From assembly GCA_037576195.1 (NCBI GenBank), contig CM075103.1:30278723-30342722 (forward strand): a stretch of DNA of 64,000 nt, read 5' to 3'. Position 1 is the first letter of the stretch, and each line of letters starts with the position of its first letter. This DNA comes from Phytoseiulus persimilis (Eukaryota > Arthropoda > Arachnida > Mesostigmata > Phytoseiidae). The translations under genes were made by a program, and so were the position numbers. The notes under the pieces are model-generated. The model saw only the letters and a list, made by a program, of their open reading frames with translations, searched no databases and had not been told where the DNA came from. Shown here piece after piece: positions 32,634-44,429 of this stretch.

Positions 32634-33553
32634 CCACCGCGGGTGAGCAGACTGCTGCGTCCCTCTGTTTCGGTCTCGAGCCTTCCGTTTCCGGCGCGAG
32701 ATCCAAGCGGTGGATATTTTATTGATTCGCTTTGAAACTCGATTATTGCTGAGGTATACACAATGATAACCGCGTCGCCTACAGGAGTCAATCCTCGAAT
32801 AGAGGCTATGAATCATCTCGGATAGATAACGACGATATTGAGTTGTTATTGGCTCGTCTTCAATATAGCAGCTTTTCATTGCACAAATCTGATACTCCCC
32901 ACGGAGCACCGCCATTTGATCAAATGTAAACGACGAGGGAGCAGCCGAATCCGTAGGAAAGGGAGAGCGGTCGGCAGCCAACAGAGACTAAGAAAGCCCG
33001 CTACAGTCGAAATCGTTAGGGTGATGCGCAGCTCAGAGAGCGGAGCTCAAGGAGATTTCGAAGGTGCATAACCTTACGGGAAGACTTCTTGGGGTAAATC
33101 TGTTCGATTACGTCTCATGCCGAGCGGACCGAATAAAGTTGTCCTCGAACCGAACTCTTGTAGAGACAAGGATGACACCTTCACTTGGTCTCTTGTTCAC
33201 TTGTCAGTTGAAGGTACACAATATAATTTCATGTTTTTGTTCACCTCGTTTTCGGAACGTCCTGAGTTTCAATTCTCGAAGATCCAGTCAGTCCGGGAAC
33301 ACGGTCTTAGTGTCGCGGGCCACTCAAGAAGGCTGGTGGGCCAAATCTCTCCCGCGGGCCACGGTTCGCCCACCACTGCTCCAGGCACCACTTCATGCAA
33401 CATGAGGAGCCGTCGAAGCACCGTCAAGCTTTTCAATTTGGCGGCCCTCTCAGCCTCCCACTCAGCGGCCAACCAACCTCCATTTATCTATTCTATATCT
33501 CCCTCTAATCCGTCGTCTGCGTTGTTGTTTACTTCAGATCAAATGGCATAGAC
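32634..33553. other. Outer Gypsy LTR part, then anonymous DNA
   Basis: From 32634 to about 32925 the minus strand should be the outer part of the Gypsy 5' LTR; an AATAAAATAT signal lies near 32715-32725. GCCATTTGATC...GTAAAC at about 32910-32930 recurs inverted at 33525-33548, so 32910-33548 may be another ~640 bp inverted-end element. No coding frame is supported. Confidence 0.4.
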
Positions 33554-33562
33554 CCTTGGGAG

Positions 33563-34394
33563 GGGTATAGGAACTTTGCCCGCAGTGTTTACTATATGAA
33601 CGCATTTTCAGAGAGAGCGGCCTCCGCCAGCTTGGCGGTCTGCTACTGGCACGGTGAGAGCTGTTGCTGGGAGACCGCGACGACAGCGGGGAGCCTAGCG
33701 GAGCTACCGAGCATTTCAAGCAAGATCCAGGCGCGGAACAGCGAGGAGAGCTGGGATGGTTCGCCGGGGAATGATGAAATTTCCAAAGATTCCATGGTTC
33801 ACACATGATCCTTCGTCAACAATGTCAGTTCAGATGGCGAGGAGTCGATACGCAAGGTGAACAGCAGAACATTGGGTCAGGCTCAATACAAGGAGAAGAA
33901 GTCCACAGCGAGACGCATTGAGTGATTCTCATCTCGGACAGGACACAGTGGGATGAAACTCCACGGAACCTCTGGTCTTCGGCGGTTGAAGACCGAAGAA
34001 CTCCGTGGCCGTGAGGCCTCCTCGGCACTGAAGCGGATCCGCCATGTGCAGAGTAGTGACTCAGTCGGTTTTTCGCGTCTCCCTCGGAAACGTTCGCTTC
34101 CTGGACGGAAAGTGTCTTGGATGAACTCTCCCGGATTTCGAAAATGCGTGTCATACACTGCCTACCGACCCCTAATCATCTTCTCCCTCTGAAACCCAGA
34201 GCCGAACCTCCTCATTACCAACCCTCATCCCTTGTGAAAGTACACGGATTCTCAATTGTGTTTCGCCCCGCTGTCGTCGCGGTCTCCCAGCAACAGCTCT
34301 CACCGTGCCAGTAGCAGACCGCCAAGCTGGCGGAGGCCGCTCTCTCTGAAAATGCGTTCATATAGTAAACACTGCGGGCAAAGTTCCTATACCC
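33563..34394. mobile_element. Element Y, copy 2 (832 bp, 9-bp TSD)
   Basis: Same length and ends as the copy at 8620-9451, differing at scattered bases. A perfect 9-bp duplication CCTTGGGAG lies at 33554-33562 and 34395-34403. The TIRs of this copy are better preserved, about 125 bp each. Confidence 0.92.
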
Positions 34395-34403
34395 CCTTGG
34401 GAG

Positions 34404-34500
34404 GGCCTCCCGCTTGGCCGCCAGTTTGGCGGCCGGATGTCCCTTTAAAAATTCATCCATTTGGTAAACAAAGTTCAAATGATAGGACCCGAACCGGGTC
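34404..34500 (-). repeat. Element Z terminal fragment
   Basis: Reverse orientation of the Z end (ATGTCCCTTTAAAAATTCATCC...AAATGATAGGACCCG) with the GGCCGCC-rich subterminal palindrome. It lies between Y copy 2 and X copy 2; the remainder of Z is absent. Confidence 0.7.
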
Positions 34501-34505
34501 CGCAT

Positions 34506-34975
34506 CACAGTCCCGGCGATCAGCTAATGAATGCATTCCTGCAGACGGAAACTGAGCGCGCTGAATCCGAATTTCGGAGGGTTCTGTGAAACACCCACTC
34601 ATTCGCCGAGTGTCGCCATGACGTTCATACCGGGAGTCAAATGACGAGGACGAAATTCATCCGCGGGCCACAAATGGAAATTGGATGCATCCGTCCCATG
34701 TTTCGGAGACTTTCTACACCGCTAAATCCCTTGGAGACCCGAATCCGACGAAATACTGAGAAACTTGGAAGTTTGGGCCCCGTTTTAGACACTCGATTCG
34801 CCCCGCCTGCGAATTTGCTGCATCTCGGTTACATTCGAGTGTGAAAGCCGTGACGTCGGGAGAAACGCGCGCCGAGAGCTGCCTCATCCTTGTAGGCGAG
34901 GAATACAAACAAGCTCCCCTCAATGAGAACCGGCCGCTCGCCGCTAAGCGTCCATCAGCCTGGACTCTGAGTCTG
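34506..34975 (+). mobile_element. Element X, copy 2
   Basis: Collinear with 8150-8612 in the same orientation, from CGATCAGCTAATGAATGCATTC to GCGTCCATCAGCCT near 34945-34965. Open frames in copy 1 are not kept, supporting a non-coding element. Confidence 0.6.
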
Positions 34976-35124
34976 GCCCACGCGGACTTTTTGTCGAATG
35001 GGATTCATGGAATATCTGGAGTAAAGAGTACAGGAGTCCTTTCGAACGTGAACATTCCGTCAGCGAGCGCCAAGACAACTCGAAGACCTGGATCGTTCCT
35101 TGGAGAGTGTCCTCACTTGTTGGA

Positions 35125-35302
35125 CGCCGGAGTCGACCGTGTTGTGAACGGAACGCTAGGAACAGCATTTGTACTTCGAAAGTTGGCGAAGTCTAACGAT
35201 TTCCATCGGGTTCGGTCTATCCTGAATAGAATAGGAAGAGAAATATTCGTACTCGGACTTCGAGATTGTGGGAGCGACATGCTTGACGGAAACTGCAGGT
35301 AG
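35125..35302 (-). pseudogene. MULE-related fragment, paralogue of 6085-6266
   Basis: About 170 bp aligned with 6085-6266 at roughly 80% identity with a 12-bp length difference. Minus-strand reading continues a MULE C-terminal-like frame (FPSSMSLPQSRSPSTNISLP). The plus strand is also open (VVNG...FVLGLRDCGSDMLDGNC) and both copies end in CTGCAG|GT, a potential splice donor, so the coding strand is not settled. Confidence 0.45.
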
Positions 35303-35789
35303 GGAGTGATCTCCCTACTTCATGGCAGCTCGAATTATAACTCAGTCCGCCGGATGGAAATGATCTATATCGCGGTCAGGGAAAGGCATTCCTATCAGGG
35401 GCAGAAGCTTTCTTTCTCCATGCTCAGTTCGGATTTCAGATCATACGGAAGAGGAAGCAGCTTCAGAGCGCCTCGAATTTCTCTGCTCAGGACAGATGGC
35501 TGCACCCTACCGCTGAGATGGCTCAGCTAGGTGTAAGAACATCTTCTTCATCATTGCTCGAAATGAGTTTCTCGTGGCGCTTTCCTCTTGAGTGTTGCAT
35601 TTTGACTTGATAGAGAATTAGAGATTAGAGTAAAGATAAAGACAGTTGAGGACATAGAATCAGGACATGCAGAAGAGTGGACCCCGGCGGAGCAAACGGA
35701 CCGTGGAGGAAAACATTGGATTCGAGTCTGTAGAGTGGACCTTCCATGGTTTGATGATTTCATTTCTGGATGATGTATAGATTTCCCGC

Positions 35790-36065
35790 AGCAAACATTC
35801 CCCGCTGGTCTTTAAGGGGAACCCGCGAGCGATGAAGCATGCTCCCAACCCGTGAACTCTGAAATTCAAAAATTGGCCGCCTGTCTGTAAGAGGGACCCG
35901 CGAATGGTAAATGATTCTACACAACCTATGAACCCTGCTGAACGAAAAAATTGGCTGCGAGTCTGTAAAAGGGACCCACAATTGATAAAATATGCTACCC
36001 AGCCCATGAACTCTGAAAAACAAGAACATTGAACGCTAATCTGGATATGAGACCTGCGAGACCTA
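35790..36065. repeat. ~70-bp tandem repeat
   Basis: About four units with the frame AGGGACCCGCGAATG...ATGCT(A/C)CC(A)AGCCCATGAACTCTGAAAAAC...TTGG. The last unit and its flank (ATCTGGATATGAGACCTGCGAGACC) recur at about 49125-49185 inside element W, so the repeat belongs to a MULE family end or insert. Confidence 0.75.
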
Positions 36066-36088
36066 GAAATTCATGGAAAACTGCAGAT

Positions 36089-37653
36089 TCAAAGAGGTCG
36101 AGCTGCGTAGGAATGGTCGCCAGGGAATCCTTCGTACACGTGGTCGTTTTCCACGAGCCAGTGCTCCAAATCCGGGAATGCGTGTTCCTCTTCGCTGTCT
36201 GCTAATACTGCGGGAGGCTCGGGCTCCTCCTCCGGTATGTCCAAATCATCAGGTGCTTGACTCACGGGATCTTCGGGGTTCCCAATACCGGCGTCGTCAC
36301 CCGTGATTTGGAAGAGTCCGTGACGCGCGAAGGAGGCTCCAACTCTGAACTTGACCCGAATCATAAATTGTAGTGGAGAGATTTCCTCGGCATCCAATAA
36401 ATTTCAAGGCTGCGAAATGTTGAGTTCGTTGAGTCTTGTTGCCCGACTCGGCCTCGATCTGATGTGCATGGTCCCGCCGCGATGGATCTTCTGGTCGATG
36501 ATTATGTCTGCCGCCATCTCCAGGATCACTGAAATCAAATTCCAAACTGTCGCGAGTGTACCCAGACGGCGTCGCAGTGCTATCCTCTTCTGTGTGAGTT
36601 TAGCTTCAGGCTGAAGCCGCATGCCCTTCCCCGAGTTCTGCACTCAGGCTATTTTACGCTATCCCGGTTTCTGAGCTCGCTATCCTCTTCCGCATCGAAT
36701 CGCACCCAGACATGCTTATTCGGTTCCGGACACGGGTAGTATATTCTTGTACAATGCTCCGTCGATATTCATCCCTGTCCCCGTCCGTACGAGATCACTT
36801 TTGGAACTGATAGCGTACGCGCTTCGAAGACCATCGGAGATAGCCATTTTCCAAGAGAAACGAATCTCTCCTAGCTGAGCCCTCGAGAAGACAGCTTTCT
36901 TGCATCCATGCCCACTGGACGGTCATGTGAGCTTTCACCTCGTTGAGACCCTTCCCAAGCTGATTGGGGAAAAAATGTTCGCAATCAGTAGGTCCTCCGT
37001 TCTGTGGAGTTCTCAAAGAGACAAAACTGCTTTTCGCTGAGCGTTGTTTGATTCCACGGCGTTGTTTGTGCGTGCGATTATTCTGTAAACTGAGAGATCG
37101 TCGGGCCCGACCGCCCGACCCGAGTTCACCAAAAGGTACGCACGTAGTTCGCGAGTCTCTCGAGTTGCGGATGAGCAAGTTCCGCCGCCGCAGCTTGACA
37201 GTCTTCGAAGGCAGGCCTGATTTGGGCGGAAGGCGGGAGGGGCAGAGCACAGAAGCCCAGAACGTGCTTCAGTACTTCCCCTGGACCATGAGGCTCCGCA
37301 GCCAAACCGATGATAGGAGACCTGGCCATTCGAATTACGCTCTGCGCGTAATGGAACAGACAGCCTCGTTTTAGAGCATGAGGGAATTCCGATTGGGCTG
37401 CGGCCCTGATCGAACTATCCCAATCACTCATGAACTGCTGGACAGCCAAACCTGGACTGGCTGCTTTCAAACACCCGAACACCCACCTGTAGGCAGGGGC
37501 CGACGCGGAATTCATGAGAGCACAAGCCACCATCCCGACGTGACTCTGCCAGTTCCCATGGATGGTGAATAACTGCGAACACAAATTCCTGGGAACAACT
37601 TTGTAGGCGGCGTCCGCGTGCATCATCACAGCTTCGTTGAACAGCTGGAGCAA
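36089..37653 (-). pseudogene. MULE transposase (FLYWCH-associated type), 3' part
   Basis: The best-preserved MULE core in the window, minus strand. NEAVMMHADAAYKVVPRNLCSQLFTIHGNW holds the first catalytic Asp; MVACALMN...YRWVFGCLK, QFMSDWDSSIRAAAQSEFPHALKRGCLFHYAQSVIR the second acidic block and the Cys-His motif. Further on, LERLANYVRTFW, then in another frame ARTNNAVESNN (about 37080), then near 36600-36420 PNIW-like TVWNLISVILEMAADIIIDQ with a trailing helical tail. Candidate introns or frameshifts separate the blocks. The terminal frame at 36397-36089 is acidic (DDLDIPEEEPEPPAVL) and of uncertain relation. No FLYWCH finger is seen upstream; the sequence stops being recognisable at about 37655. 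Confidence 0.8.
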
Positions 37654-37854
37654 GCTAACGGTCGTTAGAACGAGCGCATTATGCTCAGCACTATAGAAGC
37701 TCAGGAGGCGCTCACCGTGGACAGTGCGTGTTGCAAGTACTTCGCCGGGCCCGTAGGCGCTTAGCCGAAGTACTCGGCCTGCCCCGAAGGTGCCTGGCTG
37801 GTCCGTACTACAGAACCGTCGGAATTTATAGCTGGCGCGCTCTCTCTCCCTCCC

Positions 37855-37911
37855 AAAAGAATGCGTCCATCAGCCTTGCTCCGGGACTGTGATCGTCACC
37901 CTGGGAGTAGG
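37855..37911 (+). repeat. Element X right-end fragment
   Basis: CAAAAGAATGCGTCCATCAGCCTTGCTCCGGGACTGTGATCGTCACCC-type sequence, nearly identical to the right end of X copy 1 (8565-8612). It abuts the left end of the large inverted repeat. Confidence 0.65.
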
Positions 37912-38205
37912 GTTCGGAACCTAAGTACGGAATAAGGTACCCTATTCCGTCATACTTTAGTACGGAGCTAGGGTTATCCAGTTCTGCTATGAGAAACCTT
38001 AGTACCTTACTAAGGTGATACGGAATGATACCTTGGTGAGGAACTGAGGTTATCCTGTGATGCCATGTAGAATCCTCGTACCTTACTAAGGTAATACGGA
38101 CTACGGAACTAAGGTTATTCTCTGATAACTCGATAACTGAAAAGATCGGACCTTTGTATCATCGTATGCAGTGGGCTCAAATTCTACTTGGGAGTAGCTG
38201 GCACG
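37912..38205 (+). repeat. Left palindromic arm (family V)
   Basis: Built from short overlapping palindromes (CCTTAGTACCTTACTAAGGT, GGTACC, TACGGAATGATACC). It pairs with 46812-47081 on the other strand, including the non-palindromic block TTTGTATCAT...GTGGGCTCAAATTCTACTTGG, which shows that the match is homology rather than simple sequence. Confidence 0.82.
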
Positions 38206-38399
38206 GAGCACTCCCACCTGAGGAATGGAATTCAATGGAAAAATTGCCATCTCACTCGCCCTAGACGACCCATGTTGTCTCTGTCTCCGAAGCTGTGACA
38301 AAAGCGGGTTTCGAAGTTCTGTTCCCTCCGAGATTCAAGCATATCAGAGAGATCATTCGCTCGGAGTTTCGACTCAATACTTCCCATGCTTACCGCAGT

Positions 38400-40390
38400 G
38401 GATTGAACAGGCGATTCCGACTATGAGTGGTTTCGCTGGTGTCCGAAACCTCGAGTCAAAATTTCCACGAGGACTTCCTTGAGATGTTCTGCGCTGGCTC
38501 GGTCTGTGAATCGCGATAGGAGCTCGATCGACTTCAATTGAATGCACGGAATGGATTCGCGGCTATGTAGGGTGACTCCTAAAAATGAACAGCGATGGGA
38601 TGCGATCACGCGCTAGCCTAATGCAGGAAGCCAGAAAGCTTTTTTGCCGTTGCTCTCGCCGTAGAGGTTAATGCTCACTAAGGAATCGTTTCCTCCAACA
38701 GGTCCACTCATCGGCTGTTAGCGAGAATAAAGCCCCATTCCTCCGTAGCATTCTCAGATGCGGGGGCTGTTGCGCACCGTTTGAAATCATATGAAGCTCT
38801 GGTAACGTTCAACTGTTGTCTGTGATGACCAACCTCATCAATCGCCGAGCCGGTGATCGGCCGTTCGGAAGGAAACGCGAAATGTCCTGAAATTGGTTAT
38901 AATCGATAACGAATGTACCTTACCAGCGCTTCTCGCCCTTGCACCTATTTCGGTTCCACGTCCGCGATTTTTCGGGCTAGATTAGCTAGCCATATTTGAT
39001 GTCGGGGTAGACGTAGTTAAACCAATTGCAAGGCGTGTTTCGTTCAACGATCAGCCCCGCAATACGCCAAAGTTTCATCTCCTTGCGCTGCACGGGCTTC
39101 TCTTGTTTTGCGCTCATTTACATCTGCGCCGTGAGTCCGTCATGGCAAGGGTACGGGAAAAATCGTCCCACACACGATCCGTGAAGTACAACTGAAGTTA
39201 CAGGATTCCCTTCTCAGCTCATGCGGAGCGCCAGGAGGAATGATTGAAGACTGAGTGCCACGCACTCCGATCTTTGCGTCTCTTACAAACGGTAATGCGT
39301 CTCGCTGGAGGAACTTCCTAACTGACGTTGCCTTCGATGTCGCACCCACTGCTCGACGTCTCAGCACTGTGGCTTCGCGCACAGCTTGTACGACTGCTCT
39401 CTAGAGACGGGGCTTTTTCTGTCTCTGAAGTCTCCCGACCACTGCTGGACGTGCAGCTCGAACGACGGCGTTTCTGGGGAATAGCTCCGTCTGCGTCCGT
39501 TGCGGTTCGAGTCACGCGTCCCGCGGTGTGTTCGCGGGGAAACGTTTTCTCGGACGGCAGTGTCGGCGGTCGCGTGGCCTTCGCAAGCGCGATTCGCATC
39601 AGACTTCTTACGTCTGCGAGGACCAGTCTCTTCCTCGGAGTTATCTGAATCCGGAGACGCATATCAGGTTTGTTATACGATTCTGGTTGAACAACCGAGG
39701 AGCGCGCGGAATATTATCCTAATGTACGGCTCGGATGGTGGTCGCGCTTCAGACTTCATGGGAGGAGGATCATCTTCGTCGTGTTGACTGTGAAGATGAG
39801 TTCAATTCTCCAGTTCTGAATACTTACGGATTTCTCTAGCGTATGTATGCTGGAATCTACTTGACATCAGAGGTTTGGAAGTTAAGAGCAAATACAGCGC
39901 TGCGGAGAGGGAATGGAACAAGGCGCACGGTGAGAGAATTTTCTCGGATGAATCAAAACGTATTCGATTCGTAACGAAATTCGTTCCGCAAATTCACCTT
40001 CTGTTTCATGTTCTGACCGATCCATCAAGACTCTCAAGACCCACGAGGCCTCACCCGATCAGAGACCCGACACAAGTACTGTAAGTCCGCGATGCACAAC
40101 GCGCGACGATCGCTGGTTCCCAAAAGTAACACATCGTTGCTGTTGCGCGATAGAAAGACGAACATTGCGCACATCCAATAGCGAGGGAGACAGCGAGGAG
40201 CCGATACCACACACAAGTTGATCAAAATGGTGAAAGAAATCTCCATACGTTTTCTTTTACCCACGACCGCCCGTCGGTTCTGATCTGATGTATTCGGTTG
40301 GAATAACTGTGATGTGTCCGCTGTTCTTGCGGATTTCCTATTAATGCTGCAGCAAAAACAGTCACTCTCCTTCCGGCTCCCGAATCCCAA
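38400..40390 (-). pseudogene. hAT copy, left arm (truncated, BED finger damaged)
   Basis: The Ser-rich N-terminal exon (39662-39318) matches the plus-strand exon at 41619-42041 (KRRRSSCTSSSGRETSE is identical). In the next exon about 60 bp coding the two Cys of the BED finger are missing (near 39145), while the following GL.. and CNWFNY blocks remain. A piece of exon 4 (38609-38421; CIQLKSIELLSRFTDRASAEHLKEVL) ends the homology. The catalytic and dimerisation parts are absent. Confidence 0.8.
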
Positions 40391-41618
40391 GAAACTGCCC
40401 GTATCGCCTCAATAACAGCTTTCTCCAGGTGAAACTACCTCGCGGCTAGCTGAATTTCGACCTGGAATGGCCAGCTGCTGCGATTTCGCCCGGAAAATGA
40501 AACCTCGCTACAAAAAGAGCAGCGGACACATCGCAATTACTCCGACGAAATATAATGGATGAGAACCGACAAGCACCCGTGGAGGAAAAAAAACGGGAAT
40601 TCTGTAGGGAACTCTTTCACTATTGTAATGAGTCTGTGTGCGGCATCGCGTCCTCGCCATCTCACTCGGTATCGGATGTTCGCAATGTTCGTTCCCTCTA
40701 TCACGAAACAGCAACGATGTGCTTCTGTTTTGAATCGGCGAACATCGTGCGGGGTGCATCGCGGGTTCAGTCTACTTGTGCCGCGTCTTTGATCAGGTTG
40801 TCACGAAAGGTGGTCGGACCCCAGAGTCTCGACACTTTCGTGGAAGCGATTCCGGTAGTTCGGCCGTAGGCCACCGCGGGGCGCCACAAGCAGACCGGTT
40901 GGAAACACAGGATCGCTCCATTTCACCTAGAATTCTGAAAGTGTAGCGCCAGGGCGCTACCTGCATCTCTGTATCTAGGTAAAGGGCCCGTCAGCAGTAC
41001 GGCTATTCGATATGTAAATGCTAATAAAAATGGTCAAGTCGCTCCCAGGGTGCACGGCGGTTAGCTGCGTTGCAGCGCCGCAGGTTTGAACGTTGCACGT
41101 TCAGTATGAAACTCTCCGTTCAAGTGAACGGGTCTCGAGAGCCAGCGCTCTCAACGAAGTGCAAATTCCACGGTCACCTGGGACGGCTGCGGCCGGTACG
41201 GAGCAACCTTCAGTCTCGTCATTTCCAGGTTGGAGCCGGTAGGGTTTAGCATCACAGGTGACGCCTCGTGGGTATTGACGGCTCGGTCAAAATATGGAAC
41301 AGAAGGTGAGTCTGCGATCCGAGTTCCGTTACGAATCGAATACGTTGTGATTCATACGGGAAACTTCTCGTTCTGTGCCCGGTGTGTCATTCCCTCTCCG
41401 CATCCCTCTATTCGCTCTTTACTTCCAACTCTTAGATGTCAAGTAGATTCGAGCATACATACGCTAGAATAATTTGTAAGTATTCAAACCGCGAGAACTG
41501 CACTCATCTTCGCAGTCAACACTACGAATATGATCGTACTGTCATGGAGTAAGACACTAAGATAATATTCGTCGCGCTCCTCGGTTGTTCAATCAGAATC
41601 GATCAACGAATCTGATAT

Positions 41619-44411
41619 GTGTCTCCAGATTTAGATACCTCCGAAGAAGAGACTGCTCCTCGCAGAGGTAGGGAGTGTTCTTCAAGACGTGCTTGCGAAA
41701 ACCACGCGAGCGCCGACGCTGCTGTCGGAGAGAACGTTTCTCCGCGAAAACACGGCTGGACGCGTGACTCGAATCTCAATGGACAAGAGACTCCGGACGC
41801 AGACGAAGCTACTTCCCAGAAACGCCGTCGTTCAAGCTGCACGTCCAGCAGTGGTCGAGAGACTTCAGAGGCGGAAAAAGCCCCGTCTTCAGAGAGCAGT
41901 CGTACAAGCCGTGCGCGAAGCCACAATGCTAAGACGTCGAGCGGTGGGAGCGAAATCGAAGGCAACGTCAGCAAGAAAGTTTCGCGAACAATAGCGAGAA
42001 ACATTACTGTCCGTCGGACACGCAAAGATCGGAGTACGTAGAAGACAGTCTTCAATCATTCCATCTGGCGTTCTACATGTGCTGAGTAGGGAATCCTGTA
42101 GCATTAGTTGTTTTTTACAGATCCTGTGTGGGACGATTTCGTCCGGACCCTTGACCCGGAGGCGTGGGAGTGCAAGCGATGCGGGAAGGTGATACGAGCG
42201 TCCCGTGGCGGCCATAACGGACTCACGGCGCACATGAAGATGCACGCAAAACGAGGGAAGCTCGTGCAACGCGAGGAGATCAAGATTTGGCTAGTTGCGG
42301 GGTTGGTCGTTGTACAAAATACGCCTTGCAATTGGTTCAATTACATCTACCCGAAAATCATATTCTGGCTAGCTGATCTGGGAACCTGCAACGACAAAGT
42401 TGCCCGAAAGATTGCGGACGAGGAAGCTAAGTGAGTGCAAGCGCGAGAAGCGCTGGGAAGGTACATTCGTTATAGATTATAACCGATTCCGAAACATTTC
42501 GCGTTCCTCACGAACGGTGGGCCGTTCACAGGCTCGGTTTGAGGAAAACGGTCATCACAGATAACACTGAAACGTTACAAGAGCTTCATTTGATTTCAGA
42601 CGCTGCGCAACAGTCCTCGCGGAAGATCTGAAGATGCTGCGGAGGAAAGGGGCTGTATTCTCGTTAACAGCCGATGAGTGGACCTGGGGAAGGAAACGAT
42701 TCCTCGGTGAGTATTCACCCCTCCGGGGAAGCAACGGCATATGAGCTTTCTGACTACCTGCATTATGCGAACTCGTGATCGGATCTCATTCCTGCTCATT
42801 TCTAGGAGTCACCCCACATTGCTGCGAATCCATTCCGTGCATCCAATCGAAGTCGATCGAGCTCCTCTCGCGATTCACGGACCGAGCCAGCGCAGAACAT
42901 CTCAAGGAAGTCCTCCTGGAAACTTTGACTCGTTACGGGCTCAAGATTTCGGACATCAGCGGTATAACCATTGATGCAGCGTCAGTCATGGAAATGATGG
43001 GAAAACTGCTACGAGATGCCGCGTCACCGAGAGTCTTTTACCATCACCAATGCTATGCTCACGGCATTCATCTAGCCGTCGTTGATGTCCTAGAAAATGA
43101 TGAGCTCGACGTGAGGAGACTGACCGCGAGAGCCCAAGAGGAGGAAACTAGTTAGCGGTTCGTCGCAAGGAAACCTGACACCACAGACGAGTCTATGATC
43201 GAGGGTATGCTTTTATCAGATTATTGATGAGTGCAGTTGCTTTCTATTCTTCTCAACATTCCGTCATCCGATCAATGATCTCCTGCAAATTCCAGACCTC
43301 TCCATGAAGCGACAGATGAAGAAGAGTACCCCGAGAACGTTGAGCACAACAGCACGGTGGGGCAAATCATGAAAAATATAAGGGAAGAGTGCAGGAAGTT
43401 CCAGAAGAGTCCTATGCTCAACGACGAGCTCTTCAAGTGTGCGGAGAGCACATCAACGGTTGTTCAGCTCGCCATCGACGTCAGGACGCGTTGGAATAGT
43501 ACGCTGGATATGGTGAGAACTTTCCTCGCCAACGAAGAAGCCCTTCGTCTGTTCTACGGCAGTGCCAACAGAAAAAAAAAGCGAGAAGTTCCCGCTCACC
43601 GATGATGAGCTGGACACTATGAGGGTGGTCAAGAAGAGCCTTGCGCACGCTGAGGAAGCAACTTTACGACTCTCAAGAGATGACATCACCTCAAGCCTCG
43701 GCGACATCGCTGTTGAGGTGAGATTTTGTCAAATATATTGACAATGAATTAAGGAGTTGGTTCCAGCCATCGCGTGGGAAGTCTAACAGAATAAGTATTC
43801 ACTTTCCAGGAATTGCTCCTTAGCATCGATGAGGATTAGACAACATTCTCAGCAACACTCCGGAAACACCTTTGTGTCAGGATGTTGCAGCGAAGGGGAG
43901 TATTGGCGCGCCTGGTCCGTTTCGTTGAAGATAGGGAGTCGAGTACTGACCTGGACACGTTGCTGGACTCAGTGAAAAGAGAGGTGATCTCCACCGGGAA
44001 CGAGACTCTGCACCGCACCTTTCTCGACACTGGCGATATTCGAGAAGAAGGGGATCGGTTCTACTCGATTTGCGCTGAAACCGGTGCCGGAGCCCCGCTT
44101 GAAGGTGCCTCGGGGTCGAGCGACCTGAGCAAGTTCCAGCTAGCGGTCGAAGACGACGCAACGTTACCGACACAAAAGACTTCAACGGAATATCGACCCG
44201 AAAGATGATGAAACTGCACATGAAAGGCTCATCGGCACTTCCGGGGGCACTACTGAAAGCTATGGTGACGGTACAACCCACGACCGTACCAGCAGAGCGG
44301 GCCTTCAGTAAGGCCCGTAATGTGCGGAGGCCGAACCAAGTGCGGCAAGTCGATGAGACTTTCGCTAATTATATGTTTCTGAAAGATTCCTACGCGAAGA
44401 GTAAGCCGTAG
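41619..44411 (+). pseudogene. hAT transposase with BED zinc finger
   Basis: Spliced gene, plus strand. Exon 1 (to ~42029, donor GTACGT) is Ser/Arg-rich. Exon 2 (~42119-42430, donor GTGAGT) carries a BED finger: WDDFVRTLDPEAWECKRCGKVIRASRGGHNGLTAHMKMH. Exon 3 (~42600-42705, donor GTGAGT) has FSLTADEWTWGRKRF, the first catalytic block. Exon 4 (from ~42808) has ITIDAASVMEMMGK and CYAHGIHLAVVDVL. A later exon (43270-43720) has VRTRWNSTLDM, the RW block, broken at an A9 run near 43572. The last part (43810-44411) ends with the hATC dimerisation domain, ALLKAMVTVQPTTVPAERAFSKARNVRR. A stop at about 43838 and two frame changes make it inactive. Introns are about 60-120 bp. Confidence 0.85.
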
Positions 44412-44429
44412 GAGGCTTTTCTTGAAGAG

